NCBI GenBank assembly: GCA_001275005.1
Contig: JWZX01003359.1
Span: 1-48,504, forward strand
Source: Chrysochromulina tobinii
Lineage: Eukaryota > Haptophyta > Prymnesiales > Chrysochromulinaceae
Direction: 5' to 3'
DNA length: 48,504 nucleotides
Positions 41,098 through 48,504 of this stretch are shown here, piece after piece. The notes under the pieces were generated by a model that ran no database searches, was not told where the DNA came from, and worked only from the letters and a program-made list of their open reading frames with translations. A program made the translations under genes and the position numbers. Numbering within the stretch: position 1 is the first letter of the stretch; every line of letters starts with the position of its first letter.

Positions 41098-42945
41098 TCA
41101 CATCTTAGAGCACATCTCATTTTCGTGTTCAATCTCATGGCCCTCACTTTGACTCTCAAGGGCAGTCCAGGTTGCGCCCCTTTTGCGCCCATCCTTCTTG
41201 TTCTTCTTCTTCTTCTTGCGCGTACTCCGCGGATCGGCCGACCCTTCTTCATCACTCGCCCATGCTTCCTTCTCCGCCATAGACAACCCCTGCTGCTCAA
41301 GCTTCACCCTCTCAATCCGCTGCAGCACGTGAAGCACGCCTCCGCAGAGCACGATCAGGGCCAACGCACCGACAATCAGCGCTCCACCAGTAGTCGGAAC
41401 GGCCGTGCGCGCCACCATCTGTGCATGCGCGCCCTGTGGCACAGCCCTCGAGGGCACTCCCGAGGATTGACTCAAGGGCGGTCCGGACGAGGGGCGCGGC
41501 ATCATGTTCGGGCACGTCCAATCGCCATGGCTCACGCAGGGACCTGGAGGCATCGGGCGGCACTGCGCAGACGCGCGCCCTGTGCGGCGGAAACAGCCGA
41601 AGGGGTGGCCGTCGCTGACGCTCGGCTCGCAGCATCCCAGCTCGAGCACACCGTGCGGCTGCATGGTGCGCACACAGCTCGCATAGTTGCGTGCGCAGGC
41701 CGACACGGCGGGCGGCGCGGGCGGGGGCGCTTCGGGGCATTGCCACGAGAGGTCCGACTGGCACGGGCCGTCGCGCGGCAACGGCCGACACATTGCGAAT
41801 TGGAGGCCCGGGCGGCGCATGCATGCAAACTGCCGCCCTCCGCTATCGGGACTGCAGCAGCCACGGCTGGCGGCGTGCGTGCCGCTATTTTCCCAGCACG
41901 CCTCATAGTTGCCATGGCAAGCGCCGCCAGCCTCGTGCCCATCGCGAAGGTTGGCGGGCGTGCTCAGTGGCGGCGGCGGCGACGGGGGCGGCGTGTGTGG
42001 ACAGACCCACCCGTCGGCTGGGATGCACGAGCCGTCGTCCCTGGCCCGCCGGCACATCGCATACTGCCCACCGCCTCCGTGCCGCATGCAAGTGAACGGG
42101 TGTCCGAGCGCGTCGGGCAGGCAGCAGAAGAGCGGCGCGTAACGTGGGCCGTAGACCACGCCCGGCATGGCGCCCCAGCAACTCTCAAACGGCTCGACGC
42201 ATGGCTCGTTCATCAACACATCGGGGAAGCCAGGCGACGGCGCCGTCGGTGGGTGCGGCGGCGACGGCGCGACCGGACGCCGCGGAGGTGGTGGTGAAGG
42301 CACGGACCAGCTTGGGCACAGCCACGAAGACCTGTTGCTTTCCTCACACACCATGTGAAAACGGGCGCCCACGTACACTTTCTTCGTGAACATCCCACCC
42401 ATGCCCGCAGCCTTGAAGCGGCATTGAGTGCCATTCACGCCGAACACAAAAGAGGGGCCCTGGGAGGGCTTTCTCTTGTAGCACGCAAAGTTGCCTTCCG
42501 CGCAGCACTGCGTCCGGTCACAAAATTGCCAGGATGGAGTGCACGGCGGGCTAGGAGGCTGCCTGGGCGGGCTGGGTGACTGTGGCGGTGACGGCGGTAA
42601 TGGTGACGGCTCGATCCAATCATCGGGGCAGGTCCACGTGTCATCGCTCACGCATCTGTCAGCCGTCGGAAACGGGCGGCATTGCGAGAATCTGCGCCCG
42701 GTGCGCTTAAAGCAACCGTCCGACGGCTTGATGCAGCATGATCCGATGAATCCTTGAGCGCACGCCTCGAAGGTGTTTGCACAGTGCTGCGGCCCAAAGG
42801 GAGGCAGCGGTGGAGCGGGCGGTGGCTTGCACACATCGCAGCCGCCGCACTGGCTCCCGCCGTACTTGTTGCGCTCGTCGCATGAGTATTGAGAGCACCA
42901 ATTTTGGCACTGACCAGTCGACACAATTGTCAAGAAGACGGCCAT
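41098..42945 (-). CDS. Secreted/type I membrane protein with repeated Cys-rich modules and Pro-rich linkers
   Basis: A 615-residue surface protein of unknown function. The start ATG lies about 50 bp downstream of a TATA-like element and opens a short hydrophobic leader (MAVFLTIVSTG). About five Cys-rich modules follow a common scheme: CxxxxxxC, then GCC or SCC, FxCxRRTGR or similar, QCRPxP, CxSDxxWxCP. They are separated by Ser-Pro-rich linkers such as PPSPPQSPSPP, as in algal wall glycoproteins. A single membrane span lies near residues 518-540 (GALIVGALALIVLCGGVLHVL), followed by a highly basic cytoplasmic tail with RKKKKKNKKDGRKR and an acidic end. The modules could bind polysaccharide, by loose analogy to small Cys-rich carbohydrate-binding domains, but no known domain is recognised with confidence. 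Confidence 0.8.
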   Translation of the reverse strand: MAVFLTIVSTGQCQNWCSQYSCDERNKYGGSQCGGCDVCKPPPAPPLPPFGPQHCANTFEACAQGFIGSCCIKPSDGCFKRTGRRFSQCRPFPTADRCVSDDTWTCPDDWIEPSPLPPSPPQSPSPPRQPPSPPCTPSWQFCDRTQCCAEGNFACYKRKPSQGPSFVFGVNGTQCRFKAAGMGGMFTKKVYVGARFHMVCEESNRSSWLCPSWSVPSPPPPRRPVAPSPPHPPTAPSPGFPDVLMNEPCVEPFESCWGAMPGVVYGPRYAPLFCCLPDALGHPFTCMRHGGGGQYAMCRRARDDGSCIPADGWVCPHTPPPSPPPPLSTPANLRDGHEAGGACHGNYEACWENSGTHAASRGCCSPDSGGRQFACMRRPGLQFAMCRPLPRDGPCQSDLSWQCPEAPPPAPPAVSACARNYASCVRTMQPHGVLELGCCEPSVSDGHPFGCFRRTGRASAQCRPMPPGPCVSHGDWTCPNMMPRPSSGPPLSQSSGVPSRAVPQGAHAQMVARTAVPTTGGALIVGALALIVLCGGVLHVLQRIERVKLEQQGLSMAEKEAWASDEEGSADPRSTRKKKKKNKKDGRKRGATWTALESQSEGHEIEHENEMCSKM

Positions 42946-43331
42946 CGCACGAAGCTTTTCGCTGCTGCTTTCGCAAGAGAGCTTGATCTCGTATTTAAAT
43001 CATGATGTGGATGGGACGGGAAACGGTCGCTCGTCAGGCATGCATGCATTGGCAGATTGGCTGGCCAACGACGTCCAACAACACGCACAGACGAGAAAAC
43101 GAATAGGAATACCAAACAACCCACCCCCCGTCGGGAAAGCGGGCGGGGGTTCGAGGCGTGGCCGGTCTAGTTTGTCTTCGTGACACTCAACGAGATATTC
43201 CGATGTGGGAGACCCATCAGCATCGGATACGTTCGGGGCCCTTCCACAGATGATTACACGCAGAAGGGAGACGCGAGTTCGTTTCGCAACCATGCCAACA
43301 AAGCCGCCAATCCGCCCTACGTCGTCCTCGG
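42946..43331. other. Intergenic: promoter of the Cys-rich gene and 3' flank of APC10
   Basis: No gene. It carries the TATA-like element listed next and a GCATGCATGC palindrome near 43037. The right part is presumably the APC10 3' untranslated region. Confidence 0.5.
42992..43000 (-). promoter_or_regulatory. TATA-box-like element of the Cys-rich membrane protein gene
   Basis: ATTTAAATA on the minus strand, 47-55 bp upstream of the ATG. It is an isolated AT block in mixed sequence at a distance fitting a short 5' leader. Confidence 0.5.
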
Positions 43332-44001
43332 TCATCGCAGGCATGCGTACTGTTGGAAGGCGACGGAGGTGAACTCGGGAAGGTTCATGTGCTGCCCCAG
43401 ATGCCTTCTCGGCGTGGAAATTTTGATCTGGCGAATGTGCGTGTCACGGCCATTCTGATGGTTTGCCAGGACAGCCACTTGGATGAAGTGTGCTCGGAGT
43501 GCTGCATCAGGGTCGTCCCCACGCGAGGTTACACTTGTTGGTAGAATTGTGACCCAGCCGCTCGGCTCGTTGAGTTCCTGAACATGAATCTCCTGCAGAT
43601 CGTGGAAAGTGTTCCCCACTCGAATCGAAATCTTGGATGGTGTGTAGCTCTCGTCTGTCGAGTGGGGAGCAGGCATACACGAGCCGTCAGCAGACGAGCA
43701 AGGTGGTTCAGGTTGCCTCACGCACCAAGCTTGAAGTCTGTGTAGATCACGATTTCATGGACACGCATCTTCTTGTGAAACTGAATGTTGATCAAATGTG
43801 GCTGCGGCCCATCGGACCTGCAGGAGTGCGACAAGTGAGCGTGCGCGCCGAGGAAAGGCAGAGGTGGCCTGGCACGCACTGCCAGTACGTCTCGATATTG
43901 TCGTCGCGCAATTGCTCGACACCATTGCCAGGCTTCGCTGTCGAGAGAGACCAGACGGCCATGGCGCCGATTTCGCGTTCCTCGGACGATTTGCTCTCCA
44001 T
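43332..44001 (-). CDS. APC10: Anaphase-promoting complex subunit 10 (APC10/DOC1), three exons
   Basis: DOC-domain subunit of the APC/C ubiquitin ligase, which helps the activator recognise D-box substrates in mitosis. On the minus strand the exons are 44001-43880, 43817-43726 and 43654-43332, with introns of 62 and 71 nt. Both introns have GTGCGT donors and CAG acceptors. The joined protein has 178 residues against 185 in human. Family blocks run straight across both junctions: [59 protein letters not shown] and [20 protein letters not shown]. The C-terminus ends CLR, where the family usually ends in Ile-Arg, the tail that docks on APC3. The ATG at 44001 is the first before REIG. It is divergent from the SAP membrane protein gene. 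Confidence 0.94.
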
Positions 44002-44182
44002 TCGGCTCGTTGTCTGTGAAAACTCGCCGAGAAAAGTGAGACAAGTGTGTAAACAAAGTTGGAAGGGCTCTGTTTGCGCGCATCACATTGCGACTTCAGA
44101 CGGATTCGGGGCGTGAATGTGAAGACCCCTTTCGCCATCATGGGGGCCACACCTAACCGGCTTGTGGAACAACGGCCGCGCG
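44002..44182. promoter_or_regulatory. Shared divergent promoter, APC10 / SAP membrane protein
   Basis: Only 181 bp separate the two start codons. No classic TATA box is seen, and a GC-rich TTTGCGCGC block lies at 44073. Promoter activity is inferred. Confidence 0.45.
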
Positions 44183-46786
44183 ATGCTGATTGGGTCGAGG
44201 ACCTTTAACCTGCTGTACCTGCTGCCGTGCACTCACGCCGACATTTTTCCGACCTTTGTCGGACCTTTGGGCCCACGAGCGGCCAATGTGGTAGAGGAAA
44301 ACGCACAGGGCACCGGCTCTTGGGGTGGAGATTGTAAATGCCCTGATGGCATAGTTTACCTCGTGGCGGATAACAACGACTACTGTTCGAGCCTCGCATG
44401 CATAGGGGGCTCATATACTGGCTGCACCCGGCGCACTTGGGGCGAATGGTCGCATCGAAGGGTGACTTGTGCTTCCGCGACCCCGCCATCTTCGAAACCA
44501 CCACCTCTCCCACCACGACCGGCAGCGTGGAGCTTAACGTCGCCACCGCCATCATCATCATCGCCACCGCCATCATCATCATCATCACCGCCGCCTCCGA
44601 AGCCGCCGCCGGCGCCGCCGGCGCCGCCCTCGGCGCCGGGCGTGCCGCTCTCAGGTGTGCTTGCCATCGTGCTGCTACTCGGCCTCCTCGGCGGCGTCAT
44701 GTGCCGCGCGCTCCGTCCTACGGCCATACCTATCGTGGCCGACGAGGAGGCGGCGGCGTGTTTGCTCTCGCCGTCGTACCTGCGAAGCAGCGGCCCGCAC
44801 GTGACGGAAGGGCCGGTGGCCACAGGACTGCAACAGGCCGTGCGTTGCCGCAACAGTCTCCTCGCCCAAGGCGATGGCCCATCCCGCGGCAGTGCCCACG
44901 ACGACGGCGTAGCACCCACTGGCGCAGGTGGCGTGGCCAGCGGCCGGGACCTCACGCCGATCCCGCTGCGCCATCCCGGCCACATGACGACAGTGCAGCT
45001 ACGCGAGGCCCTGCTCGTCGAGGGGGTGGCCTTCCGCAAGTCGGACGGCAAGCAGGCGCTGATGGCGAAGCTCATCGCGGCGCGATCGGCTAAGGCCGGT
45101 GGCGCTACTGATGGGGCTTACGCGGTGCAGTTCAAGCCCGGCGCGCCGCCCACGACGCCGCCAGCCACGCCAGCGACTTCTAAGGTAGCTCGGGAAGATG
45201 CCACGGAGCGCACACCCGACCAGTTCCTCCGGTGTGCGCAGGTTGAGAGGTTGGCGGAGGCGGCGAAGGCGGCCGAGGGGCAAGCAGCAAAGGAGGTGAT
45301 GCTATCGACGAGGGAAGCGCGCGCGGCGGCCGAGGTGCGAGCGGCAGCCGAGTTTGCACAGGCCGAGTTGGAAGCAAGCACATCCGAAACAGCGGTGGCT
45401 GAGGCTCAGAGTCGAAACCACCTCCTTACCGGTACTCGGGCTGAGGCGGACCGGCGATCCTGGAACCTGAAGGCGCACGCTGCCCGCCCGCTGCCCGCTG
45501 ATGGGATGAGCAATCAGACGACTACCGAGGCTCCGCCTGAGTGCAATGGGCGCGTCGAGCCCGAAGCACGTTCAGACTTGGCGAGGCGAACTGAGTTGCG
45601 TGCTGCGATGGAGGCAGTGGTGCAGGCGCCTGAATCGCTGCAAGTCGAGCTGCGTGCCGCGATGGTGGCTGTCGATGAGGCGCGTGCGGCGGCTGCGGCA
45701 GCCAAGGCGCGGTATGAGGCGCTGGTGGCGGAGGAGGCGGAGAAGGCAGCCCAGCCGGGGAAGGAGGAGGAGGCGCGTCTCGCGGCTGGGGCGATGGCGG
45801 ACGAGGCCCTAGCAGCGGCCGAGGCGCAAGCGGCCGATGAGGTGGCGAGGGCAGACGCAAGCCTTGTGGCACTGCGAGAGCGGAGCCCACGGACGCCTGT
45901 CGTTAGGGTCGACCTCTACTCGAAGGCCGAGGTGGAGTCTCGAGGTGGACGACAGCAGAGGAGGAGCTCCTCCTCCGCCTCTGTCGCTGAGTCGGCCACG
46001 TTGGAGGAGGCGTCGAGGGTGGAGGAGGAGCTCAGGGCAGCTGCCACGAGTGTCGTGCGTGAGGCGGCCAAGAAGCGCCTGGCGATGGCGGCCGAGGCGT
46101 GGGCGGCGGCCGAGTCGCAGGCGACTTCAGAGCTGCAAGTCGCCGTCGGAGCAGAGGCAAGGGCGGCGGTGGCGGCTGCCTGGGGGCGGCGCCAGCGCGA
46201 GGTGGGGGGGCAGTGCAACGGAGGGCGACCGCAGCGGGCTGCGAAGGTGGACGTCGATGAAGCGCGTGCGGTGGCGGCGGCAGCCAAGGCGCGGTATGAG
46301 GCGCTGGTGGCGGAGGAGGCGGAGAAGAGGCGCGAGCATGACGCGCACACCCGTCGGACGACAGCCGCAGCCTGGGCGGCCGTCGTGCCACGGGAGGTGG
46401 AGGCGGCGACGGCGCCGGAGGCCGCGGCAGCGGTGCAGGCACGAGAGCAGGCACAAGAAATTTGGTCTCGGCACGCCCAGTATTGGTCCGGAACGCAGCG
46501 GCACTGGCCTGCTCCCTGGCCCGCACCCGCCAGCACGTACGCCCCGAGCGACAGCCCCATCGAGCCGCCATCGCAGTTTTTATCGACATCTGAGCCGGCG
46601 ACGGCAAGCGACAGCCGTAGCGGCAGCCCCGATGGGCGTGCGAGAAACCCATCGAGGCAGCAACGAATGTTTGAGCGCAGCCAAGCAGCAGCCCAATGCC
46701 TCCGAGGCTCTGGTGGCGGCACCTCGCCTGCGGGCGGGAGGGGAGGACCACTTAGGGGGCCACGGTCCGCTCGCCCCTGGCGCTGA
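44183..46786 (+). CDS. Membrane-anchored protein with Cys-rich ectodomain, SAP-like motif and coiled coil
   Basis: An 867-residue protein of unknown function. The ATG chosen precedes a likely signal peptide (MLIGSRTFNLLYLLPCTHA); the open frame before it has only TTG. A small ectodomain (about 48-97) has C-x-CPDG, DNNDYCSSLACIGG, GC and WSHRRVTC. It is followed by a Pro/Ser linker and a membrane span at about 153-174 (GVPLSGVLAIVLLLGLLGGVMC). On the other side of the membrane, residues about 266-302 fit the SAP helix-extension-helix motif (MTTVQLREALLVEG, then DGKQALMAKLIAAR), normally a DNA/RNA-binding element. Residues 350-800 are Ala/Glu/Arg-rich coiled coil with an internally duplicated 25-residue block. 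A nuclear-envelope or protease-released role is speculative. Confidence 0.75.
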   Translation: MLIGSRTFNLLYLLPCTHADIFPTFVGPLGPRAANVVEENAQGTGSWGGDCKCPDGIVYLVADNNDYCSSLACIGGSYTGCTRRTWGEWSHRRVTCASATPPSSKPPPLPPRPAAWSLTSPPPSSSSPPPSSSSSPPPPKPPPAPPAPPSAPGVPLSGVLAIVLLLGLLGGVMCRALRPTAIPIVADEEAAACLLSPSYLRSSGPHVTEGPVATGLQQAVRCRNSLLAQGDGPSRGSAHDDGVAPTGAGGVASGRDLTPIPLRHPGHMTTVQLREALLVEGVAFRKSDGKQALMAKLIAARSAKAGGATDGAYAVQFKPGAPPTTPPATPATSKVAREDATERTPDQFLRCAQVERLAEAAKAAEGQAAKEVMLSTREARAAAEVRAAAEFAQAELEASTSETAVAEAQSRNHLLTGTRAEADRRSWNLKAHAARPLPADGMSNQTTTEAPPECNGRVEPEARSDLARRTELRAAMEAVVQAPESLQVELRAAMVAVDEARAAAAAAKARYEALVAEEAEKAAQPGKEEEARLAAGAMADEALAAAEAQAADEVARADASLVALRERSPRTPVVRVDLYSKAEVESRGGRQQRRSSSSASVAESATLEEASRVEEELRAAATSVVREAAKKRLAMAAEAWAAAESQATSELQVAVGAEARAAVAAAWGRRQREVGGQCNGGRPQRAAKVDVDEARAVAAAAKARYEALVAEEAEKRREHDAHTRRTTAAAWAAVVPREVEAATAPEAAAAVQAREQAQEIWSRHAQYWSGTQRHWPAPWPAPASTYAPSDSPIEPPSQFLSTSEPATASDSRSGSPDGRARNPSRQQRMFERSQAAAQCLRGSGGGTSPAGGRGGPLRGPRSARPWR
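44541..44590 (+). repeat. ATC/CAC-type microsatellite in the Pro/Ser linker
   Basis: Alternating CCATCATCATCATC and CCACCG blocks encode Pro-Ser runs immediately after the Cys-rich ectodomain. Confidence 0.75.
45671..46327 (+). repeat. Duplicated 75-bp coding block
   Basis: The segment 45671-45745 recurs at 46253-46327 with only a few substitutions. It encodes VDEARAxAAAAKARYEALVAEEAEK in the coiled coil, evidence for recent internal duplication. Confidence 0.88.
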
Positions 46787-47665
46787 GGCAGCACAGCGAC
46801 GTGAGCAGAAGCGCAGAACAGGACATCGATCATCGTGTCGGCGCGCACATGCTGCGGCCCACGCCTTCACATGATCAAGATAAAGTTGTCGTTTGGGGGG
46901 ATCGTTCCGATCATCCCCTTATCAGCTATCTCAGCGGTCCAGTCCAACTTACGTTACAGCAAGCGTATCGTTAGCGTCGCTACAAGTTACATGTTTCTAA
47001 GCGCATTGCGGAAACGCGCGGCAAAAGTCGACGGCTCGACCATGTAGCCGATACCCGTTACCGATCGAGGCGTCGGCGGCCGAACGCAAGTCGAGCCCGG
47101 CCCGCGGGAGGCCGGCGGCGGCGCACTTTTTTGTAGGCATCCGTAACCGCGTAGGGCTAGGTAGGGGGCAAGTAGGGGGGCCTTCTCACTACTCAGGTAA
47201 TTACCTCATAGCACGCATAGGCTTTGCACACTGTGGTAACACTGTGGGCGCGGCGTGTTTTCGACGTGCCGGGGCGGGCTGTCCGTGGGTCCGTGCCTTT
47301 TCGAGTTACTTTCGTCGTTTCGTGCTCGCCCGGCCCAGGGCCCCGAGCGACGTCCGACGATCCGATCGTGACGATGCGGCACGGCAGTTCCAGTTGGCAC
47401 GACGGCCAGCGGTTCCGGACGATCCCGGTTCGCCCGCGCCGCCACTCGGACGCGTGGCAAAGGCTCGAGGCAAAGGCGAGGTGGCCGCCATCGTTGTGCT
47501 TGTGGCGCCTGTACCCGTCTTGCGTCTACCGATCGCGACCGGACGGCCCGTCCGGCCCGTGCACTAGATCGCACTCGAAAGCACTCGCCGGGGGCACACA
47601 CCTAACGTAACCGGAAAACTTCTAAACGTCATACTACGGACACATGGTAAAATGGGCCTGGTGCT
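46787..47665. other. Intergenic between convergent genes
   Basis: About 880 bp without a supported gene. A small hairpin (GATCG-TTC-CGATC inside a G-run/C-run context) lies near 46900-46920. The middle contains AT-richer sequence with no recognised element. Confidence 0.45.
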
Positions 47666-48504
47666 CTAATCAAACGTGACCTTCGTTCCCTGGAACTCGC
47701 GAATGCCTGACGTTTGCTTCTTGGCCTCCCAACTCGGATGGAGCTTCTCGACAGCTGGCGGCGATCCCCAAGAGCTGCCAGCACCTTTGCCGCCGTCATC
47801 CCACGCACTGCCTGCGCCCCCACCACGCCCTCCGCCCGAGCCGCCGCGCCCTCCGGTGCCTTTGCCCTTGCCGCCACCCTTGCCGCCCTTGCCGCCGCCC
47901 TTGCCGCCGCCCTTGCCGCCGCCCTTGCCGCCACCCTTGCCGCCACCCTTGCCGCCGCCCTTGCCTATTGGCTCGGTGCCCACCTTAACACCCTCCTTGA
48001 TCTGCGCCTGCTGAAGCAGCTTCTGGCGCTGGCGCTGCCCCATGCGATTGCCGCTTCTGCTGATGAGGTTCTTGCCGGGCCCGCGAGCCGTTTTAGGCTT
48101 GCCTCCCGCGTCGGCTGCACTGCCGAGCACCATCGCGCCGCTGCCCTCGTCGTCGCTGCCTGCCTCGTCCGACGCGTCTGCGCAAAGTGAGTCGAGGAAG
48201 CGACTGCAACCGTTGCTGCCGTTGCTGCCGCCGCTGCCGCCGCCGCGCACCGCAGCCTTCTTCGGTCTCTTTGCCGGCCGCTCTGACGCAGCGCTGCGAA
48301 CAGCAGTGGGGGCGCTGGCCGCAGGTATGGCGGCGGCAGCGGCGCTGTGCACAACCGGCTCCGCTCGGGGCCGCTTCTGGGCGCGAGGTGTAGGATGTGG
48401 GATCTGAGTTGGGGCGGCGTCATCAAGCTCGTCGTCCTCGTCCTCCTCTTCCTCCTCCTCCGCCTCCTCCTCCTCCTCCGCCTCCTCCTCCGCCTCCTCC
48501 TCCT
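47666..48504 (-). CDS. BUD22: BUD22/SRFBP1-like nucleolar protein, 5' part outside the window
   Basis: C-terminal part of a probable ribosome-biogenesis factor. The frame stays open to the right edge without an ATG, so the gene is truncated and about 278 residues are visible. From the edge inward it reads an acidic Glu/Asp run (with EDEDDELDD), a basic patch AQKRPRAE and ERPAKRPKKA, SRFLDSL followed by an acidic stretch, and GNRMGQRQRQKLL, matching the KNRxGQRxRQ block of BUD22. A GGGK repeat tract follows, then the terminal LHPSWEAKKQTSGIREFQGTKVTFD, which closely fits the BUD22 C-terminus (residue numbering is not possible). Nucleolar localisation and a small-subunit role follow from the family. 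The Gly-Lys tract is an unusual addition. Confidence 0.85.
   Translation of the reverse strand, partial: EEEAEEEAEEEEEAEEEEEEDEDDELDDAAPTQIPHPTPRAQKRPRAEPVVHSAAAAAIPAASAPTAVRSAASERPAKRPKKAAVRGGGSGGSNGSNGCSRFLDSLCADASDEAGSDDEGSGAMVLGSAADAGGKPKTARGPGKNLISRSGNRMGQRQRQKLLQQAQIKEGVKVGTEPIGKGGGKGGGKGGGKGGGKGGGKGGGKGGKGGGKGKGTGGRGGSGGGRGGGAGSAWDDGGKGAGSSWGSPPAVEKLHPSWEAKKQTSGIREFQGTKVTFD
47870..47966 (-). repeat. 12-bp tandem repeat encoding GGGK units
   Basis: About eight copies of a TTGCCGCCGCCC-type unit (GGGCGGCGGCAA on the coding strand), with A/G variants and one shortened unit. It encodes a flexible basic Gly-Lys tract in the BUD22-like protein. Confidence 0.88.
48430..48504 (-). repeat. GAG-rich triplet repeat (poly-Glu) at the window edge
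   Basis: CTC/CTCCGC repeats on the plus strand encode Glu runs with interspersed Ala and Asp in the BUD22-like protein. The run continues to the end of the window. Confidence 0.88.

Noticed and set aside
44073-44081. TTTGCGCGC as a possible E2F site in the APC10 promoter
   Set aside because: It does not match the full E2F consensus and GC-rich background makes such strings common.
47700-48014. Plus-strand Pro/Leu-rich frame with a repeat, superficially like a CRISPR-type or wall-protein repeat
   Set aside because: It is the antisense of the GGGK tandem coding repeat of the BUD22-like gene. There are no spacers.

Overview
The window looks like nuclear DNA of a GC-rich, gene-dense unicellular eukaryote, most likely a microalga and probably a haptophyte. 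Eukaryote-only genes place it firmly outside bacteria: an IP3-receptor-type calcium channel, an Eco1/ESCO cohesin acetyltransferase, APC10, a DHHC-type palmitoyltransferase and a BUD22-like nucleolar protein. Three genes are broken by short GT-AG introns of 62 to 171 nt. The haptophyte assignment is inference from codon style, Ser-Pro-rich secreted proteins and family content; no organellar or rRNA marker is present.

Layout. 0.5-1.8 kb: a bacterial-type aliphatic amidase split by one intron (+). 2.3-13.5 kb: a single-exon giant IP3R-like channel (+). 14-16.4 kb: a GT31-like glycosyltransferase (-) head to head with ECO1 (+). 17.2-20.7 kb: an LRR/coiled-coil protein (-) head to head with a two-exon protein carrying a UAP56-binding-like tail (+). 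21.4-24.2 kb: a threonine-dehydratase-like enzyme (-) head to head with a nucleoredoxin-like protein (+). 25-30.2 kb: a glycosyltransferase-like protein, a conserved unknown and an ATP-grasp ligase, all (+). 31.4-36.1 kb: a receptor-like kinase with 14 FG-GAP/VCBS repeats (+). 36.1-38.2 kb: a repeat-bearing gene desert. 38.2-40.6 kb: an FkbM methyltransferase (-) head to head with a DHYC palmitoyltransferase (+). 41.1-42.9 kb: a Cys-rich, Pro-rich membrane protein (-). 43.3-46.8 kb: three-exon APC10 (-) head to head with a membrane-anchored SAP/coiled-coil protein (+). 47.7 kb to the right edge: the 3' part of a BUD22-like gene (-).

There is no operon or obvious pathway cluster. The recurring organisation is the divergent gene pair with a short shared promoter (five pairs, about 180-390 bp). 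Functionally the window mixes calcium signalling and cell-surface signalling, Golgi/secretory modification, chromosome segregation, RNA processing and amino-acid/amide metabolism.

The most notable items are the FG-GAP receptor kinase, the IP3R-like channel with a non-standard selectivity filter and a partly lost IP3 site, the amidase intron built from a duplicated splice-donor unit, the membrane-tethered SAP protein, and the divergent active-site motifs in the threonine-dehydratase and DHHC homologues.
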